A stretch of 64,000 nt of DNA from assembly GCF_901827205.1 (NCBI RefSeq), contig NZ_LR594675.1:5760001-5824000 (forward strand). The letters are read 5' to 3'. This document shows, one piece after another, positions 39,190-47,591 of this stretch. The translations under genes and the position numbers were made by a program. The notes below the pieces were generated by a model. That model made no database searches, had not been told where the DNA came from, and worked only from the letters and a program-made list of their open reading frames with translations. The number at the start of each line of letters is the position of its first letter. Position 1 is the stretch's first letter. This DNA comes from Variovorax sp. PBS-H4. Lineage in GTDB: Bacteria > Pseudomonadota > Gammaproteobacteria > Burkholderiales > Burkholderiaceae_C.

Positions 39190-40241
39190 TGGTCCACCTC
39201 CTCTTCTTCCTCTTCCGCGTGCACGCTCATGAAGGAGCGCAGCATCAGCACCGGAATCAGCAGGCTGAAGACGATCACGTCCTTGAGCGCGCCGCTCCAG
39301 AAGGAGGCGAAGCTCTCCACCACGCCCACCGCCAGTGCGCCGATCGCCGTCATGGGGTAGCTCACCAGCCCGCCGATGATGGCCGCCACGAAGGCCTTGA
39401 GCCCGATGATGAAGCCCGAGTCGTAATACATGGTGGTGACCGGCGCGATCAGCACGCCGATCAGGCCGGCGAGCAGCGAGGCGCAGCCGTAGGCCAGCAG
39501 CGCCGTGCGCGCCGGCCGGATGCCGACCAGCCGTGCGCCCACGCGATTGACCGCCGTGGCGCGCAGCGCCTTGCCGGCGATCGTGCGCTCGAACACCAGG
39601 AAGAACAGGCCGCTGAGCACGACCGCTGCCGCCACCATCAGGACCACCTGGCCGCTCACCGTGAAGCCGTCGCCGAGCGTGATCGCGCCGCCCGCCAGCG
39701 GCTGGGTGCGCGACCCTTCGGGCCCGAAGAACAGCAGGCCGAGGCCCGACAGCAGGAAATGCAGTGCCAGCGAGACGATCAGCAGCACCAGCACCGAAGC
39801 GTCCGCGATCGGCTGGAACACCACGCGCGACAGCAGCGGCGCGATCGGCACCACCAGCAGCACCGCCGAGGCGATGTGCAACGGCGCCGGCACGCCCGGC
39901 CGGCTCGCCAGCCAGGCCAGCAGGCAGGGGACGAGCGGCAGCACACCCCAGCCCAGCAGGGCCTTGGGAATTCGCGCAGTCTCGCCGCGCCGCACCAGGC
40001 TGCCGACCTCGGTCGCGAGTGCGAGCGCGGTCAGCACCAGGACCAGGCCGATGGTGGGCGGCACGCGGCCCGTTTCGAAGGCGGCCAGCGACAGCGCGGC
40101 AAAGGCCGCGACGTCGCCGAAGGGCACGAAGACCACGCGCGTGACCGAGAAGATCAGCACCAGCCCCAGCCCGGCCAGAAGATAAACGGCGCCGTTCGCC
40201 AGGCCATCGATGCCCAGGATCAGTGCCACGTCGGGTGTCAT
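39186..40241 (-). CDS. livH: ABC permease (LivH)
   Basis: 351-aa inner-membrane permease starting MTPDVALILGIDGLANGAVYLLAGLGL, typical of LivH, with eight or more hydrophobic segments and the conserved RATAVNRVGARLVGI cytoplasmic loop. The C-terminus ends in an unusual run of acidic residues (HAEEEEEEVDQ). It pairs with the LivM domain of the next gene. Confidence 0.92.
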   Translation of the reverse strand: MTPDVALILGIDGLANGAVYLLAGLGLVLIFSVTRVVFVPFGDVAAFAALSLAAFETGRVPPTIGLVLVLTALALATEVGSLVRRGETARIPKALLGWGVLPLVPCLLAWLASRPGVPAPLHIASAVLLVVPIAPLLSRVVFQPIADASVLVLLIVSLALHFLLSGLGLLFFGPEGSRTQPLAGGAITLGDGFTVSGQVVLMVAAAVVLSGLFFLVFERTIAGKALRATAVNRVGARLVGIRPARTALLAYGCASLLAGLIGVLIAPVTTMYYDSGFIIGLKAFVAAIIGGLVSYPMTAIGALAVGVVESFASFWSGALKDVIVFSLLIPVLMLRSFMSVHAEEEEEEVDQ

Positions 40242-40281
40242 TGAAGAGTCCTCCGCTTCTTTCCGCTGCCGCCCGGGGGCG

Positions 40282-41442
40282 TCAGTTCGCGAGCTTCCAC
40301 TGGCCGTTCTCGAGCTTGACGATCACGCGTGCGCGCTCGTCCACGCCGTAGAGGTCGCCCGGCTTGAAGTTGTAGACCCCGTGCGTACCCACCACCTCCT
40401 TGGTGCTGGCGATCGCGTCGCGCAGCGACTGCCTGAACTCCGGCGTGCCCGGCTCGCCCTTGGCGCGTGCCGCCGCATTGGTGAACACCAGCCAGCCGTC
40501 GAAGGAGTAGGCGGAGAACGCGTCGCTGGTGGGCGCGTTGTTGACCTTCTGGAAGGCGGCGCGGAAGTCCATCGCGATCTTCTTGGTCGGATAGTCGTCC
40601 GGGAGCTGCTCGGCGACGATCACCGGGCCGGTCGGCATCAGCGCGCCCTGCCCTGCGGCACCGACCACCCGCACGAAGTCGGGGTTGATCAGCCCGTGCT
40701 GGCCGTACATCGGCCCTTTGAAGCCGCGCTCGTTCAGCGCCAGGAAGGGCAAAGCACCCGGCGTGCCGGCGCCGCCGGTCATCACTGCGTCCGGTTTCAT
40801 CGCCAGCAGCTTGAGCACCTGGCCGGTGACGGAGGCATCGGCCCGCGCATAGCGCTCGTTGCCCAGCACCTTGATGCCGGCCGCCGGCGCCGACTTCATC
40901 AGCGCGTTGTAGACCAGGTCACCCCAGGCATCGGAGAAGCCGATGTAGCCCACGGTCTTGACGCCGTCCTTCTTCATGCGCTGGACCACCGCGTCGATCA
41001 TCAGCTGCGTAGGCTGCGCGACGGTGAAGACCCAGCCGTTCTCCGCCGGGTCGAGCTGGATCGGCGTGAGGCCGATCATCGGCACCTTCGCATCGCGGCC
41101 CACCTGCGCCATCGCGATCGCGGCCGGCACGCCGGAGGTGCCCATCAGCACGTCCACCTTCTCCTCGTCTACCAGCTTGCGCGCGTTGCGGCCGGCGGTG
41201 GTCGGGTCGGAGCCGTCATCCAGAACGATGAGCTGGATCTTGCGGCCGTTGACCTCGCCCTTGTAGGCCAGCGCGGCCTGCATGCCCTTGGCGTAGGGAA
41301 CGCCCAGCGAGGAGTTCGGGCCGGAGAGCGAGACGCTCAGCCCCACCTTGAGGTCGGCCGCGAAGGCGGTGATCGCGAATCCGGCGGCCAGGGCCGTACC
41401 CAGCGCGCTGCGCGCCAGGGTCTTCATCAAGCTCTTCGTCAT
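40282..41442 (-). CDS. periplasmic ABC substrate-binding protein (LivJ type), copy 1
   Basis: 386-aa type I periplasmic binding protein with an N-terminal signal peptide (SALGTALAAGFAITAFA/AD) and the family start LKVGLSVSLSGPNSSLGVPYAKG. It has IQLIVLDDGSDPTTAGRNARKL and a C-terminus ending VKLENGQWKLAN. It is one of three paralogues in this operon with the same frame. In related systems such proteins bind aromatic carboxylates; the specific ligand is unknown. Confidence 0.9.
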   Translation of the reverse strand: MTKSLMKTLARSALGTALAAGFAITAFAADLKVGLSVSLSGPNSSLGVPYAKGMQAALAYKGEVNGRKIQLIVLDDGSDPTTAGRNARKLVDEEKVDVLMGTSGVPAAIAMAQVGRDAKVPMIGLTPIQLDPAENGWVFTVAQPTQLMIDAVVQRMKKDGVKTVGYIGFSDAWGDLVYNALMKSAPAAGIKVLGNERYARADASVTGQVLKLLAMKPDAVMTGGAGTPGALPFLALNERGFKGPMYGQHGLINPDFVRVVGAAGQGALMPTGPVIVAEQLPDDYPTKKIAMDFRAAFQKVNNAPTSDAFSAYSFDGWLVFTNAAARAKGEPGTPEFRQSLRDAIASTKEVVGTHGVYNFKPGDLYGVDERARVIVKLENGQWKLAN

Positions 41443-41474
41443 GTCGGGGCTCCTCGAGGGTGAAAGTGGAATGG

Positions 41475-41939
41475 TCAGATGAACAACTGGACGGCGGGCA
41501 GCGCACGGCCGGCGTTCAGCAGGTCGATGCGCTTGCGGCGGATCAGGAAAGCTTCGCCATGCCGCACCAGCAGATGGCGGCAGGTGCCGGCCAGCAGCGT
41601 CTGCTCATCACCGCGCGCTTCCACGTAGATGAAGGGCGTCGCGAGTGCAAGGCCGGCCTCGTCGTCCTGCTCCACGACCGAGCGCTGCAGCACATGCTGG
41701 CAGTGGCTTCGGGGATGCTGCGAGTGGGCGCGCGGATTCTTCAGGCGCTCGATGCGCAGCTGCAGCAGCAAGCGGTCTTCGTATGCGATGGAGTTGTGCG
41801 AGAGCGGATCGGCCTGCGCGGCACCTTGCAACGGTACCCAGTAGTGGCCATCGTCGGCGAAGAGCGCCAGCCAGTCGTCGAAGCGGCCGGCATCGAGCAG
41901 GGCCGCCTCGTGCGCGACGAAGTCCTGCGCCTCTCTCAT
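41475..41939 (-). CDS. Rieske aromatic-ring-hydroxylating dioxygenase beta subunit (pair 1)
   Basis: 154-aa SnoaL/NTF2-like beta subunit (starts MREAQDFVAHEAALLDAGRFDDW, with ALFADDGHYWVPL and ending ALPAVQLFI). It is structural in the alpha3beta3 oxygenase. The start overlaps the alpha stop (ATGA). Similar to benzoate/anthranilate-type and auxin-type (IacD-like) beta subunits by general appearance. Confidence 0.9.
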   Translation of the reverse strand: MREAQDFVAHEAALLDAGRFDDWLALFADDGHYWVPLQGAAQADPLSHNSIAYEDRLLLQLRIERLKNPRAHSQHPRSHCQHVLQRSVVEQDDEAGLALATPFIYVEARGDEQTLLAGTCRHLLVRHGEAFLIRRKRIDLLNAGRALPAVQLFI

Positions 41940-43252
41940 GCCGTGGGCTCCGCCATGTATTTGGCCCAGGCGCGGAACTGGTTGCGCATGAGCAACTCGT
42001 TGGTGCCGTTGGTCGTGATCGTGTCCTGGGCAAGCTCGGCCGGATCGAAGTTGCGATGCAGGCTGACCCATTCGTTGCCGCCGGCCGCCAGGCCGCGCTG
42101 CATGCTCTCGAACAAGTGCACGTCGTCGTGCGCCACCACCGACATCGGCGAGAAGACGAGGCGGTTGTACGTCATCGAACGTTCGAAAAGCAGGTCCGGC
42201 GCGCCGGCCGCGCGGAAGCTCCACGCCTCGATCAGCGTGCGGTTCGCGCCCAGCGGCCGGATCACCCGGATGGCCTGCGGCGAACCCTTGACCGAAAGGC
42301 TGGGGAAGAGCACCGAGTTCTGCGGCGAGCGCTGCAGGATGTCCATCGCCCGCTCCGCGCCATGCGCCTCGCGCATCGCTGACTCGTACTCGGGCATTTG
42401 CGCGTAATTCGAGTGAATGCTGAAGTTGATGCCCAGCACGCTGTGGCCATTGGCGAACACGCGCCCGCCCATCTTGTCGAAGAAGTCGTAGCCTGAGCCG
42501 AAGGGCAGGATCTGCTCCATCGCCATCGGCTTGGGCTCGTCCGGCGCGCGGCCCTGCCATAGCGTGTCGGCCGCCTGCGTGGCCGACTCGTGCGTCGACA
42601 TCGGGTGCACCGTGTCGTTGATGTTCTCGAGGTACATCTTCCAGTTGCAATGAATGATGTTGCGCAGCACGCCGCCGCCCACCGTGAGCCGGCCCTCGGG
42701 CGAGCGATCGACCATGTTGTCGATCGCGCCCAGCACCTCGCCGAAGTACGCCTCGAAGCCGGGGCCTTCATCGGCGAGCCGCACGAACACGAAGTCGCGA
42801 TAGACCGCCGTGTTCTTCAGCTCGACCAGGCCGCGGCCCGATTCGCACTCCTTCAGCCGCGTGCCTTCGTAGCCGGACTTGAGCGGAATCGCGAGCGGCG
42901 CGCCATCGAGCTTGTAGGTCCAGGCGTGGTACGGGCAGCGAAAGAACTTGCCTGCATTGCCGCTCTCGTCCGTCACAAGCCGGCTGCCCTTGTGCGCGCA
43001 GCGGTTGTAGAACACGCGCACCGCGCCGTCGGCCTGCCGCACCATCATCACCGGGCGGCCGGCCAGCTCCAGCGCCCAGTAGTCGCCGGCGTTCGGCACC
43101 TGGCTCGCGTGGCCCACGTAGAGCCAGGTGTTGGCGAAGAAGCGCTCCTGCTCCAGCGCGAACAGTTCCTCACTCAGGTAGAGATCACGGTGCACGCGGT
43201 CCTCCTGGACCAGCGCACGGATGGCTTCTGGACGGTCGCGGTAGGTGTTCAT
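41936..43252 (-). CDS. Rieske aromatic-ring-hydroxylating dioxygenase alpha subunit (pair 1)
   Basis: 438-aa catalytic subunit. The Rieske [2Fe-2S] ligands are C85, H87, C106 and H109 (CAHKGSR ... CPYHAW). The mononuclear-iron region is NWKMYLENINDTVHP, with H216, H221 and the bridging D213. Family members add both atoms of O2 to an aromatic ring or catalyse related oxidations. It closely resembles the second alpha subunit at 52253-53566. It has no reductase beside it and must borrow the one at 53581-54564. Possible substrates are IAA or anthranilate. Confidence 0.93.
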   Translation of the reverse strand: MNTYRDRPEAIRALVQEDRVHRDLYLSEELFALEQERFFANTWLYVGHASQVPNAGDYWALELAGRPVMMVRQADGAVRVFYNRCAHKGSRLVTDESGNAGKFFRCPYHAWTYKLDGAPLAIPLKSGYEGTRLKECESGRGLVELKNTAVYRDFVFVRLADEGPGFEAYFGEVLGAIDNMVDRSPEGRLTVGGGVLRNIIHCNWKMYLENINDTVHPMSTHESATQAADTLWQGRAPDEPKPMAMEQILPFGSGYDFFDKMGGRVFANGHSVLGINFSIHSNYAQMPEYESAMREAHGAERAMDILQRSPQNSVLFPSLSVKGSPQAIRVIRPLGANRTLIEAWSFRAAGAPDLLFERSMTYNRLVFSPMSVVAHDDVHLFESMQRGLAAGGNEWVSLHRNFDPAELAQDTITTNGTNELLMRNQFRAWAKYMAEPTA

Positions 43253-43280
43253 CGCCGGACGGCCTGCTCTTGTGCCGCGA

Positions 43281-44423
43281 CTAGGGCACCAGCTTCCACT
43301 GGCCCTTTTCCATCCGCACCACCACCACCGCGCGCTGGTCGGAGCCGTAGCGGTTGTCCGGCTTGAAGTTGTAGACGCCGTGCGTGCCCACCAGCTCCTT
43401 GGTGCTCACGATGGCGTCGCGCAGCGCCGTGCGGTACTGCGGCGTGCCCGGTTCGCCCTTGGTGCGGGAGGCGGCATCGGCGAGCAACAGGTATGCGTCG
43501 TAGGTGTAGGAAGAGAAGGCGTCGGTCGGCACCGCGCCGTGCACCTTCTGGTAGGCGTTCCGGAAGTTCATCGACACCTTCTTGATCGGGTTGTCGGCTG
43601 GCAGCTGGTCGGCCACCAGCACCGGGCCGCTCGGCACCTGCAGGCCCTCGATCGAGGCGCCGCCCACGCGAACGAAGTCGGCATTGATCAGCCCGTGCGT
43701 GCCGTAGATCCGGCCCTTGTAGCCGCGCTCGGACAGGCCCAGGTAGGGAAGCGCGCCTGGCGTGCCGGAGTTGCCGGCGAAGACTGCGTCGGGCCGGCTC
43801 GCGATGATCTTCAAGACCTGGCCGGCCACCGAGGAATCGGAGCGCGCATAGCGCTCGTTGGCCACCACCTTGATGCCGGCGGCCTCCGCACTCTTCACCA
43901 GCGAGTCGTAGGCCAGGTCGCCCAGGGCATCGGAGAAACCGATGTAGGCCACCGTCTTCACGCCCGACTGCTTCATCTTCTCGACCACGCCCGCGACCAT
44001 CAGCGGGAAGGGCTGCGAAACCGTCACGGTCCAAGCGCCCTCGGGGCCCGGGATGGTGACCGGCGTCGGCGAGATCAGCGGCGTATTGAGCTCGCGCGCC
44101 ACCGCGGCGATGGCCATCGCGTTGGGAACGCCCGAGCTGCCGATCAGCACGTCGACCTTGTCCTCGGTCACGAGCTTTCGTGCATTGCGTCCCGCGGTAG
44201 TCGGGTCGGAGGCATCGTCGAGCACGATCAGCTCGACCTTGTGGCCGGCGAGCTGCGGGTGCTCGGCGATGGCGGCGCGAATGCCCTTTTCGTATGGAAT
44301 GCCCAGTGCCGAAACAGGCCCGGACAGCGAGCTGATGAAACCGATCTTGAGATCGGCGGCCGTGGCCTGCGCAGCCGCCAGGGCGATGGCCGTGAGGCCG
44401 ATGAAACGTGCGATGTTCTTCAT
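43281..44423 (-). CDS. periplasmic ABC substrate-binding protein (LivJ type), copy 2
   Basis: 380-aa type I binding protein with signal peptide (IGLTAIALAAAQATA/AD) and LKIGFISSLSGPVSALGIPYEKG. Same family and length as the neighbours. It starts two bases after the stop of copy 3, so the two are co-translated. The ligand is unknown. Confidence 0.9.
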   Translation of the reverse strand: MKNIARFIGLTAIALAAAQATAADLKIGFISSLSGPVSALGIPYEKGIRAAIAEHPQLAGHKVELIVLDDASDPTTAGRNARKLVTEDKVDVLIGSSGVPNAMAIAAVARELNTPLISPTPVTIPGPEGAWTVTVSQPFPLMVAGVVEKMKQSGVKTVAYIGFSDALGDLAYDSLVKSAEAAGIKVVANERYARSDSSVAGQVLKIIASRPDAVFAGNSGTPGALPYLGLSERGYKGRIYGTHGLINADFVRVGGASIEGLQVPSGPVLVADQLPADNPIKKVSMNFRNAYQKVHGAVPTDAFSSYTYDAYLLLADAASRTKGEPGTPQYRTALRDAIVSTKELVGTHGVYNFKPDNRYGSDQRAVVVVRMEKGQWKLVP

Positions 44424-44425
44424 GT

Positions 44426-45583
44426 TCAGGGGACCAGTTTCCATTGACCTTTTTCGAGCTTGACGACGACGCGCGAACGCTCGTCGGAGCCATAGCGGTC
44501 GTTCGGCTTGAAGTTGTAGACGCTGTGCGTGCCCACCAGCTCCTTGGTGTTCACGATCGCATCGCGCAGCGCCAAGCGGAACGCAGGCGTGCCGGGCTCG
44601 CCCTTCGCGCGTTGCGCGGCGTCGAGGAACAGCAGCCAGGCGTCGAACGTGTACGCAGAGAAGGCATCGGTCGGCACCGCGCCGTTGGCCTTCTGGTAGG
44701 CCGCGCGGAAGTCCATCGAGACCTTGCGGATCGGATTGGAGTCGGGCAGCTGCTCGGCCACGATCACCGGCCCGGTGGGCGCCAGCAGGCCTTCGACCGC
44801 ACTGCCGCCCACGCGCACGAAGTCGGGGTTGATGAGCGCATGCATGCCATAGATCTGGCCCTTGTAGCCGCGCTCCGCAAGCGCGAGATAAGGCAGCGCG
44901 CCGGGCGTGCCCGAGGTGCCGGTGATCACCGCATCGGGACGCAGCGCCACGATCTTCAGCACCTGGCCCGTGACCGACGCATCGGCGCGGGCAAAGCGCT
45001 CGTTGCTCACGACCTTGATGCCGGCGGCCGGCGCGCTCTTGGTGAGCGCGTCGTAGACCAGGTCGCCCCAGGCGTCGGAAAAGCCGATGTAGCCCACGGT
45101 CTTCACGCCGGACTTCTTCATCTGGTCGACCACCGCATCGAGCATCAGCGGCGCGGGCTGCGGCAGCGTGACCATCCATGCACCTTCCTCGCCCGGGAGG
45201 TTGGCATTGGCGATGGCGATCAGCGGCGTCTTCGTCTCGCGCGCCACCGCGGCAATGGCCAGCGCGCCGGGAGAACCGGCCGTTCCGATGATGACGTCGA
45301 CCTTGTCCTCGTCGATCATCTTGCGTGCATTGCGCGCGGCGGTCGACGGATCGGACGCGTCGTCGAGCTGGACCAACTGGATCTTCCGGCCATTGAGCTC
45401 CGGCTTGTAGGCCAGCGCAGCCTTCATGCCTTTGTCATAGGGAATGCCCAGCGAAGACACGGGCCCCGACAGCGAGGTAATGAAGCCGACCTTGTAGTCG
45501 GCGGCCCAGGCACTGGCTGCGCTCAGCGCGCCGATGCCGAGGACGATGCCTGCCAGGGCGCGGATGGGGCTTGGAACTCTCAT
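44426..45583 (-). CDS. periplasmic ABC substrate-binding protein (LivJ type), copy 3; first gene of operon
   Basis: 385-aa type I binding protein with signal peptide (LAGIVLGIGALSAASAWA/AD) and YKVGFITSLSGPVSSLGIPYDKG. ATG at 45583 is chosen because GGAGG lies eight bases upstream; the longer open frame runs into the operator. It is the first gene of the operon controlled by the promoter and dyad upstream. Confidence 0.92.
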   Translation of the reverse strand: MRVPSPIRALAGIVLGIGALSAASAWAADYKVGFITSLSGPVSSLGIPYDKGMKAALAYKPELNGRKIQLVQLDDASDPSTAARNARKMIDEDKVDVIIGTAGSPGALAIAAVARETKTPLIAIANANLPGEEGAWMVTLPQPAPLMLDAVVDQMKKSGVKTVGYIGFSDAWGDLVYDALTKSAPAAGIKVVSNERFARADASVTGQVLKIVALRPDAVITGTSGTPGALPYLALAERGYKGQIYGMHALINPDFVRVGGSAVEGLLAPTGPVIVAEQLPDSNPIRKVSMDFRAAYQKANGAVPTDAFSAYTFDAWLLFLDAAQRAKGEPGTPAFRLALRDAIVNTKELVGTHSVYNFKPNDRYGSDERSRVVVKLEKGQWKLVP

Positions 45584-45629
45584 GACGATCCTCCGGAGGT
45601 GAAGTGGGGCCTGAAGATGATTTGTGAAA

Positions 45630-45645
45630 TGTTTAGACCTAAACA
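45630..45645. promoter_or_regulatory. perfect 16-bp dyad, probable MarR operator
   Basis: TGTTTAGACCTAAACA: two perfect 7-bp arms around a 2-bp centre, 46 bp upstream of the livJ copy 3 start and directly abutting the -10 box of the promoter. Size and symmetry fit a MarR dimer site. Binding here would block transcription start. The likely ligand-controlled repressor is the MarR encoded by the last gene of the same operon. Confidence 0.65.
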
Positions 45646-45674
45646 ATACTAGCGAGACGACAGCCCAATGACAA
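45646..45674 (-). promoter_or_regulatory. sigma70 promoter of the livJ-Rieske-marR operon
   Basis: Minus strand TTGTCA, 17-bp spacer, TAGTAT, immediately followed by the dyad. Predicted start of transcription lies within the dyad. Confidence 0.7.
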
Positions 45675-45730
45675 GCGAGACAAACGAGGATTCGGGTAAA
45701 CGAGCGCGCAACGCACCATTAGGGCCTGCC

Positions 45731-46462
45731 CTAAAGGGCCAGGCTGCCCACGCTGGTGCCGCCGCACACATAGAGCACCTGGCCGGTGACGAAGCCGTTG
45801 GCCGGGTCCACGAAGAAACGCACGGCCCGTGCCACGTCGGCGGCCTCGCCGAGGCGCTGTACCGGCACCGACGCAGCGAGCTTGCGCTCCTTCTCGCTGC
45901 CGGCTTCAACCACGTCGTAGAACATGTCGGTGCGGATCGGGCCCGGCGCCACCACGTTCACGGTCACTCCCTCGGCCGCGAGCTCGAGCGCCCACGTGCG
46001 CGCCATGCCCAGCATGCCGGCCTTGGTGGCCGAGTAGCTCGTGCGCGTGGCCAGGCCCACGGCGGCGCGCGAGGACATGAGCACGATGCGGCCGAAGCGC
46101 TCCGCGCGCATCGCAGGCAACGCGGCCTGCACGAGCTGGATTGCGCAGCCCAGATGCAGTTCGGCCAACGCATCGAGGTCCTCGAGGCGGACCTCGGCCA
46201 GCAACGCCGGCCGGATCACGCCCGCGTTGTGCACCACCGTTCGAACCTCGAAGCGCTGCGCCATCTCCTGCGCGGCCTGCGCGGTGGCGGCGCGGTCCAT
46301 CAGGTCGACCTCGAAGTTGAAGAGCTTGGGATGGTTGATCTCGCATCGGCGCCGCGCCAGCGACACCACCTCGTAGCCTTGCGCGAGCAGGTCGGCGCAG
46401 ATCGCCTTGCCGATGCCGGCGCTGCCGCCGGTGACGGCGGCGACAGGATGCGTGAGGTTCAT
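45731..46462 (-). CDS. SDR-family oxidoreductase (last gene of the ior operon)
   Basis: 243-aa classical SDR with TGGSAGIG, HNAGVIRPAL, catalytic Ser in MSSRAAVGLATRTSYSATK (Y-S-A-T-K), and VAPGPIRTDMF. Residues are intact. AAGGAG lies six bases before the ATG. It ends the upstream operon, just before the promoter of the livJ operon. In the proposed pathway it might oxidise dioxindole to isatin or a similar secondary alcohol; this is inference. Confidence 0.88.
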   Translation of the reverse strand: MNLTHPVAAVTGGSAGIGKAICADLLAQGYEVVSLARRRCEINHPKLFNFEVDLMDRAATAQAAQEMAQRFEVRTVVHNAGVIRPALLAEVRLEDLDALAELHLGCAIQLVQAALPAMRAERFGRIVLMSSRAAVGLATRTSYSATKAGMLGMARTWALELAAEGVTVNVVAPGPIRTDMFYDVVEAGSEKERKLAASVPVQRLGEAADVARAVRFFVDPANGFVTGQVLYVCGGTSVGSLAL

Positions 46463-46479
46463 CGTGCTCTCCTTGTATT

Positions 46480-46580
46480 GCCCCCTCTCCCACCCTGCGG
46501 GAGAGGGTTGGGGTGAGGGTGAGCGCCGCGCAAGGCACCCTCATCCCCCGCCTTCTCCCGCAAGCGGGAGGAGGAGCCAA
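46480..46580. repeat. GC-rich palindromic intergenic repeat
   Basis: Two hairpins (CCCTCTCCC ... GGGAGAGGG and CTTCTCCCGCAAGCGGGAG) flank a second inverted pair GGGGTGAGGGTG / CACCCTCATCCCC. The whole fills the spacer between the cyclase and SDR genes. Similar modules are dispersed in genomes of this and related groups. No coding capacity. Confidence 0.65.
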
Positions 46581-46586
46581 GACCGC

Positions 46587-47399
46587 TCATGCGGCAGCCC
46601 CCACCAGCGCCAGCACGCGCAGCGGGCTGCCGCTGCCTTTTTCGATCTTGAGCGGCGGGCAGATCAGCACCGTGCCGGTCGGCGGCAGCAGGTCGAGGTT
46701 GCTCAGGCACTGCAGGCCATAGCGGCCCGCCCCGTGCATGAAGTAGTGGCAGGGGTACGGTGGCCGCAGGTGGTAGCCCTGCCCCGCATCGGTACCGATG
46801 GCTTCGGAGCCGAAGCCCAGCACATCGCGCTGCTCGACGAGGAAGCGCACCGCCTCCGTGCTCGGGCCCGGCGTGTGCTGACCGGTCTCGTCGAAGTTCT
46901 GGTAGGCCTCGGGATCGTGCCGCTTCGACCAGTCGGTACGCATCAGCACCCACGCGCCCTTCGGGATGCGGCCATGCTTCGCCTCGAAGCGCTCGATGTC
47001 TTCCACCGTCAACAGGTAGTCGGGATCGGCCTTCACCTGCTCCGAGCAATCGATCACGCACGCCGGCGCCACGAAGTGCTGCACGGGGATGGTGTCGACC
47101 GAGTTGTTCGGCAGATCGCGGCCGGATATCCAGTGGATCGGCGCATCGAAGTGCGTGCCGGTGTGCTCGCCGCACGAAAAGTTGTTCCAGTACCAGCCCG
47201 GCCCGCGCTCGTCGTACTTCGACACTTCCTCGATGCGGAAGGGCCAGCACTGGCCCATCTCGGGCGGCAGTGCGATCTGCGGAAACTCCGGCGTGAGCGT
47301 CTGCGTAAGGTCGACCACGCGGATGCGGCCCGTGGCCAGCGCGCCGACCAGACCGCCGAGGATCTCGGCGGTGGACATCAGTTCATCTGTCTTCGTCAT
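46587..47399 (-). CDS. cyclase-family metal-dependent hydrolase, probable isatin hydrolase
   Basis: 270-aa member of the cyclase/kynurenine-formamidase fold. The metal-binding motif H-T-G-T-H-F-D-A-P-I-H is intact (in GEHTGTHFDAPIHW) and a distal His occurs in CHYFMHGAG. Enzymes of this fold hydrolyse cyclic amides: isatin hydrolase opens isatin to isatinate in bacterial auxin degradation. Next to Rieske oxygenases and an arylglyoxylate-type ferredoxin oxidoreductase that function is the best guess. N-formylkynurenine formamidase is the main alternative. GGAG lies seven bases before the ATG. Confidence 0.8.
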   Translation of the reverse strand: MTKTDELMSTAEILGGLVGALATGRIRVVDLTQTLTPEFPQIALPPEMGQCWPFRIEEVSKYDERGPGWYWNNFSCGEHTGTHFDAPIHWISGRDLPNNSVDTIPVQHFVAPACVIDCSEQVKADPDYLLTVEDIERFEAKHGRIPKGAWVLMRTDWSKRHDPEAYQNFDETGQHTPGPSTEAVRFLVEQRDVLGFGSEAIGTDAGQGYHLRPPYPCHYFMHGAGRYGLQCLSNLDLLPPTGTVLICPPLKIEKGSGSPLRVLALVGAAA

Positions 47400-47419
47400 G
47401 TTGTTGCTCCGATCTCTTT

Positions 47420-47590
47420 TCCAGGAACACCGCGGAACCGGCTTTGCCGGGCCGCTGGTGTCGCCCCCGGCAGGGGGCTGAGGGCCGCGGCTCCAAGCCT
47501 GCCTGCGCGGGCTTGGACGGCCTGAAGGGCAAGGCCTCTGGCCGCAGCACGCAGGGCGGCTACACGAAGTGAGCCAACCTGGGGGCGAGC
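47420..47590. repeat. GC-rich palindromic intergenic repeat, second type
   Basis: The 192-bp spacer between the cyclase and DUF35-SDR genes holds several inverted pairs, for example GAACCGGCTTTGCCGG, GCCCCCGGCAGGGGGC and CCAAGCCTGCCTGCGCGGGCTTGG. I associate elements of this look with dispersed repeats of Comamonadaceae. No credible gene. Confidence 0.55.
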
Positions 47591-47591
47591 T

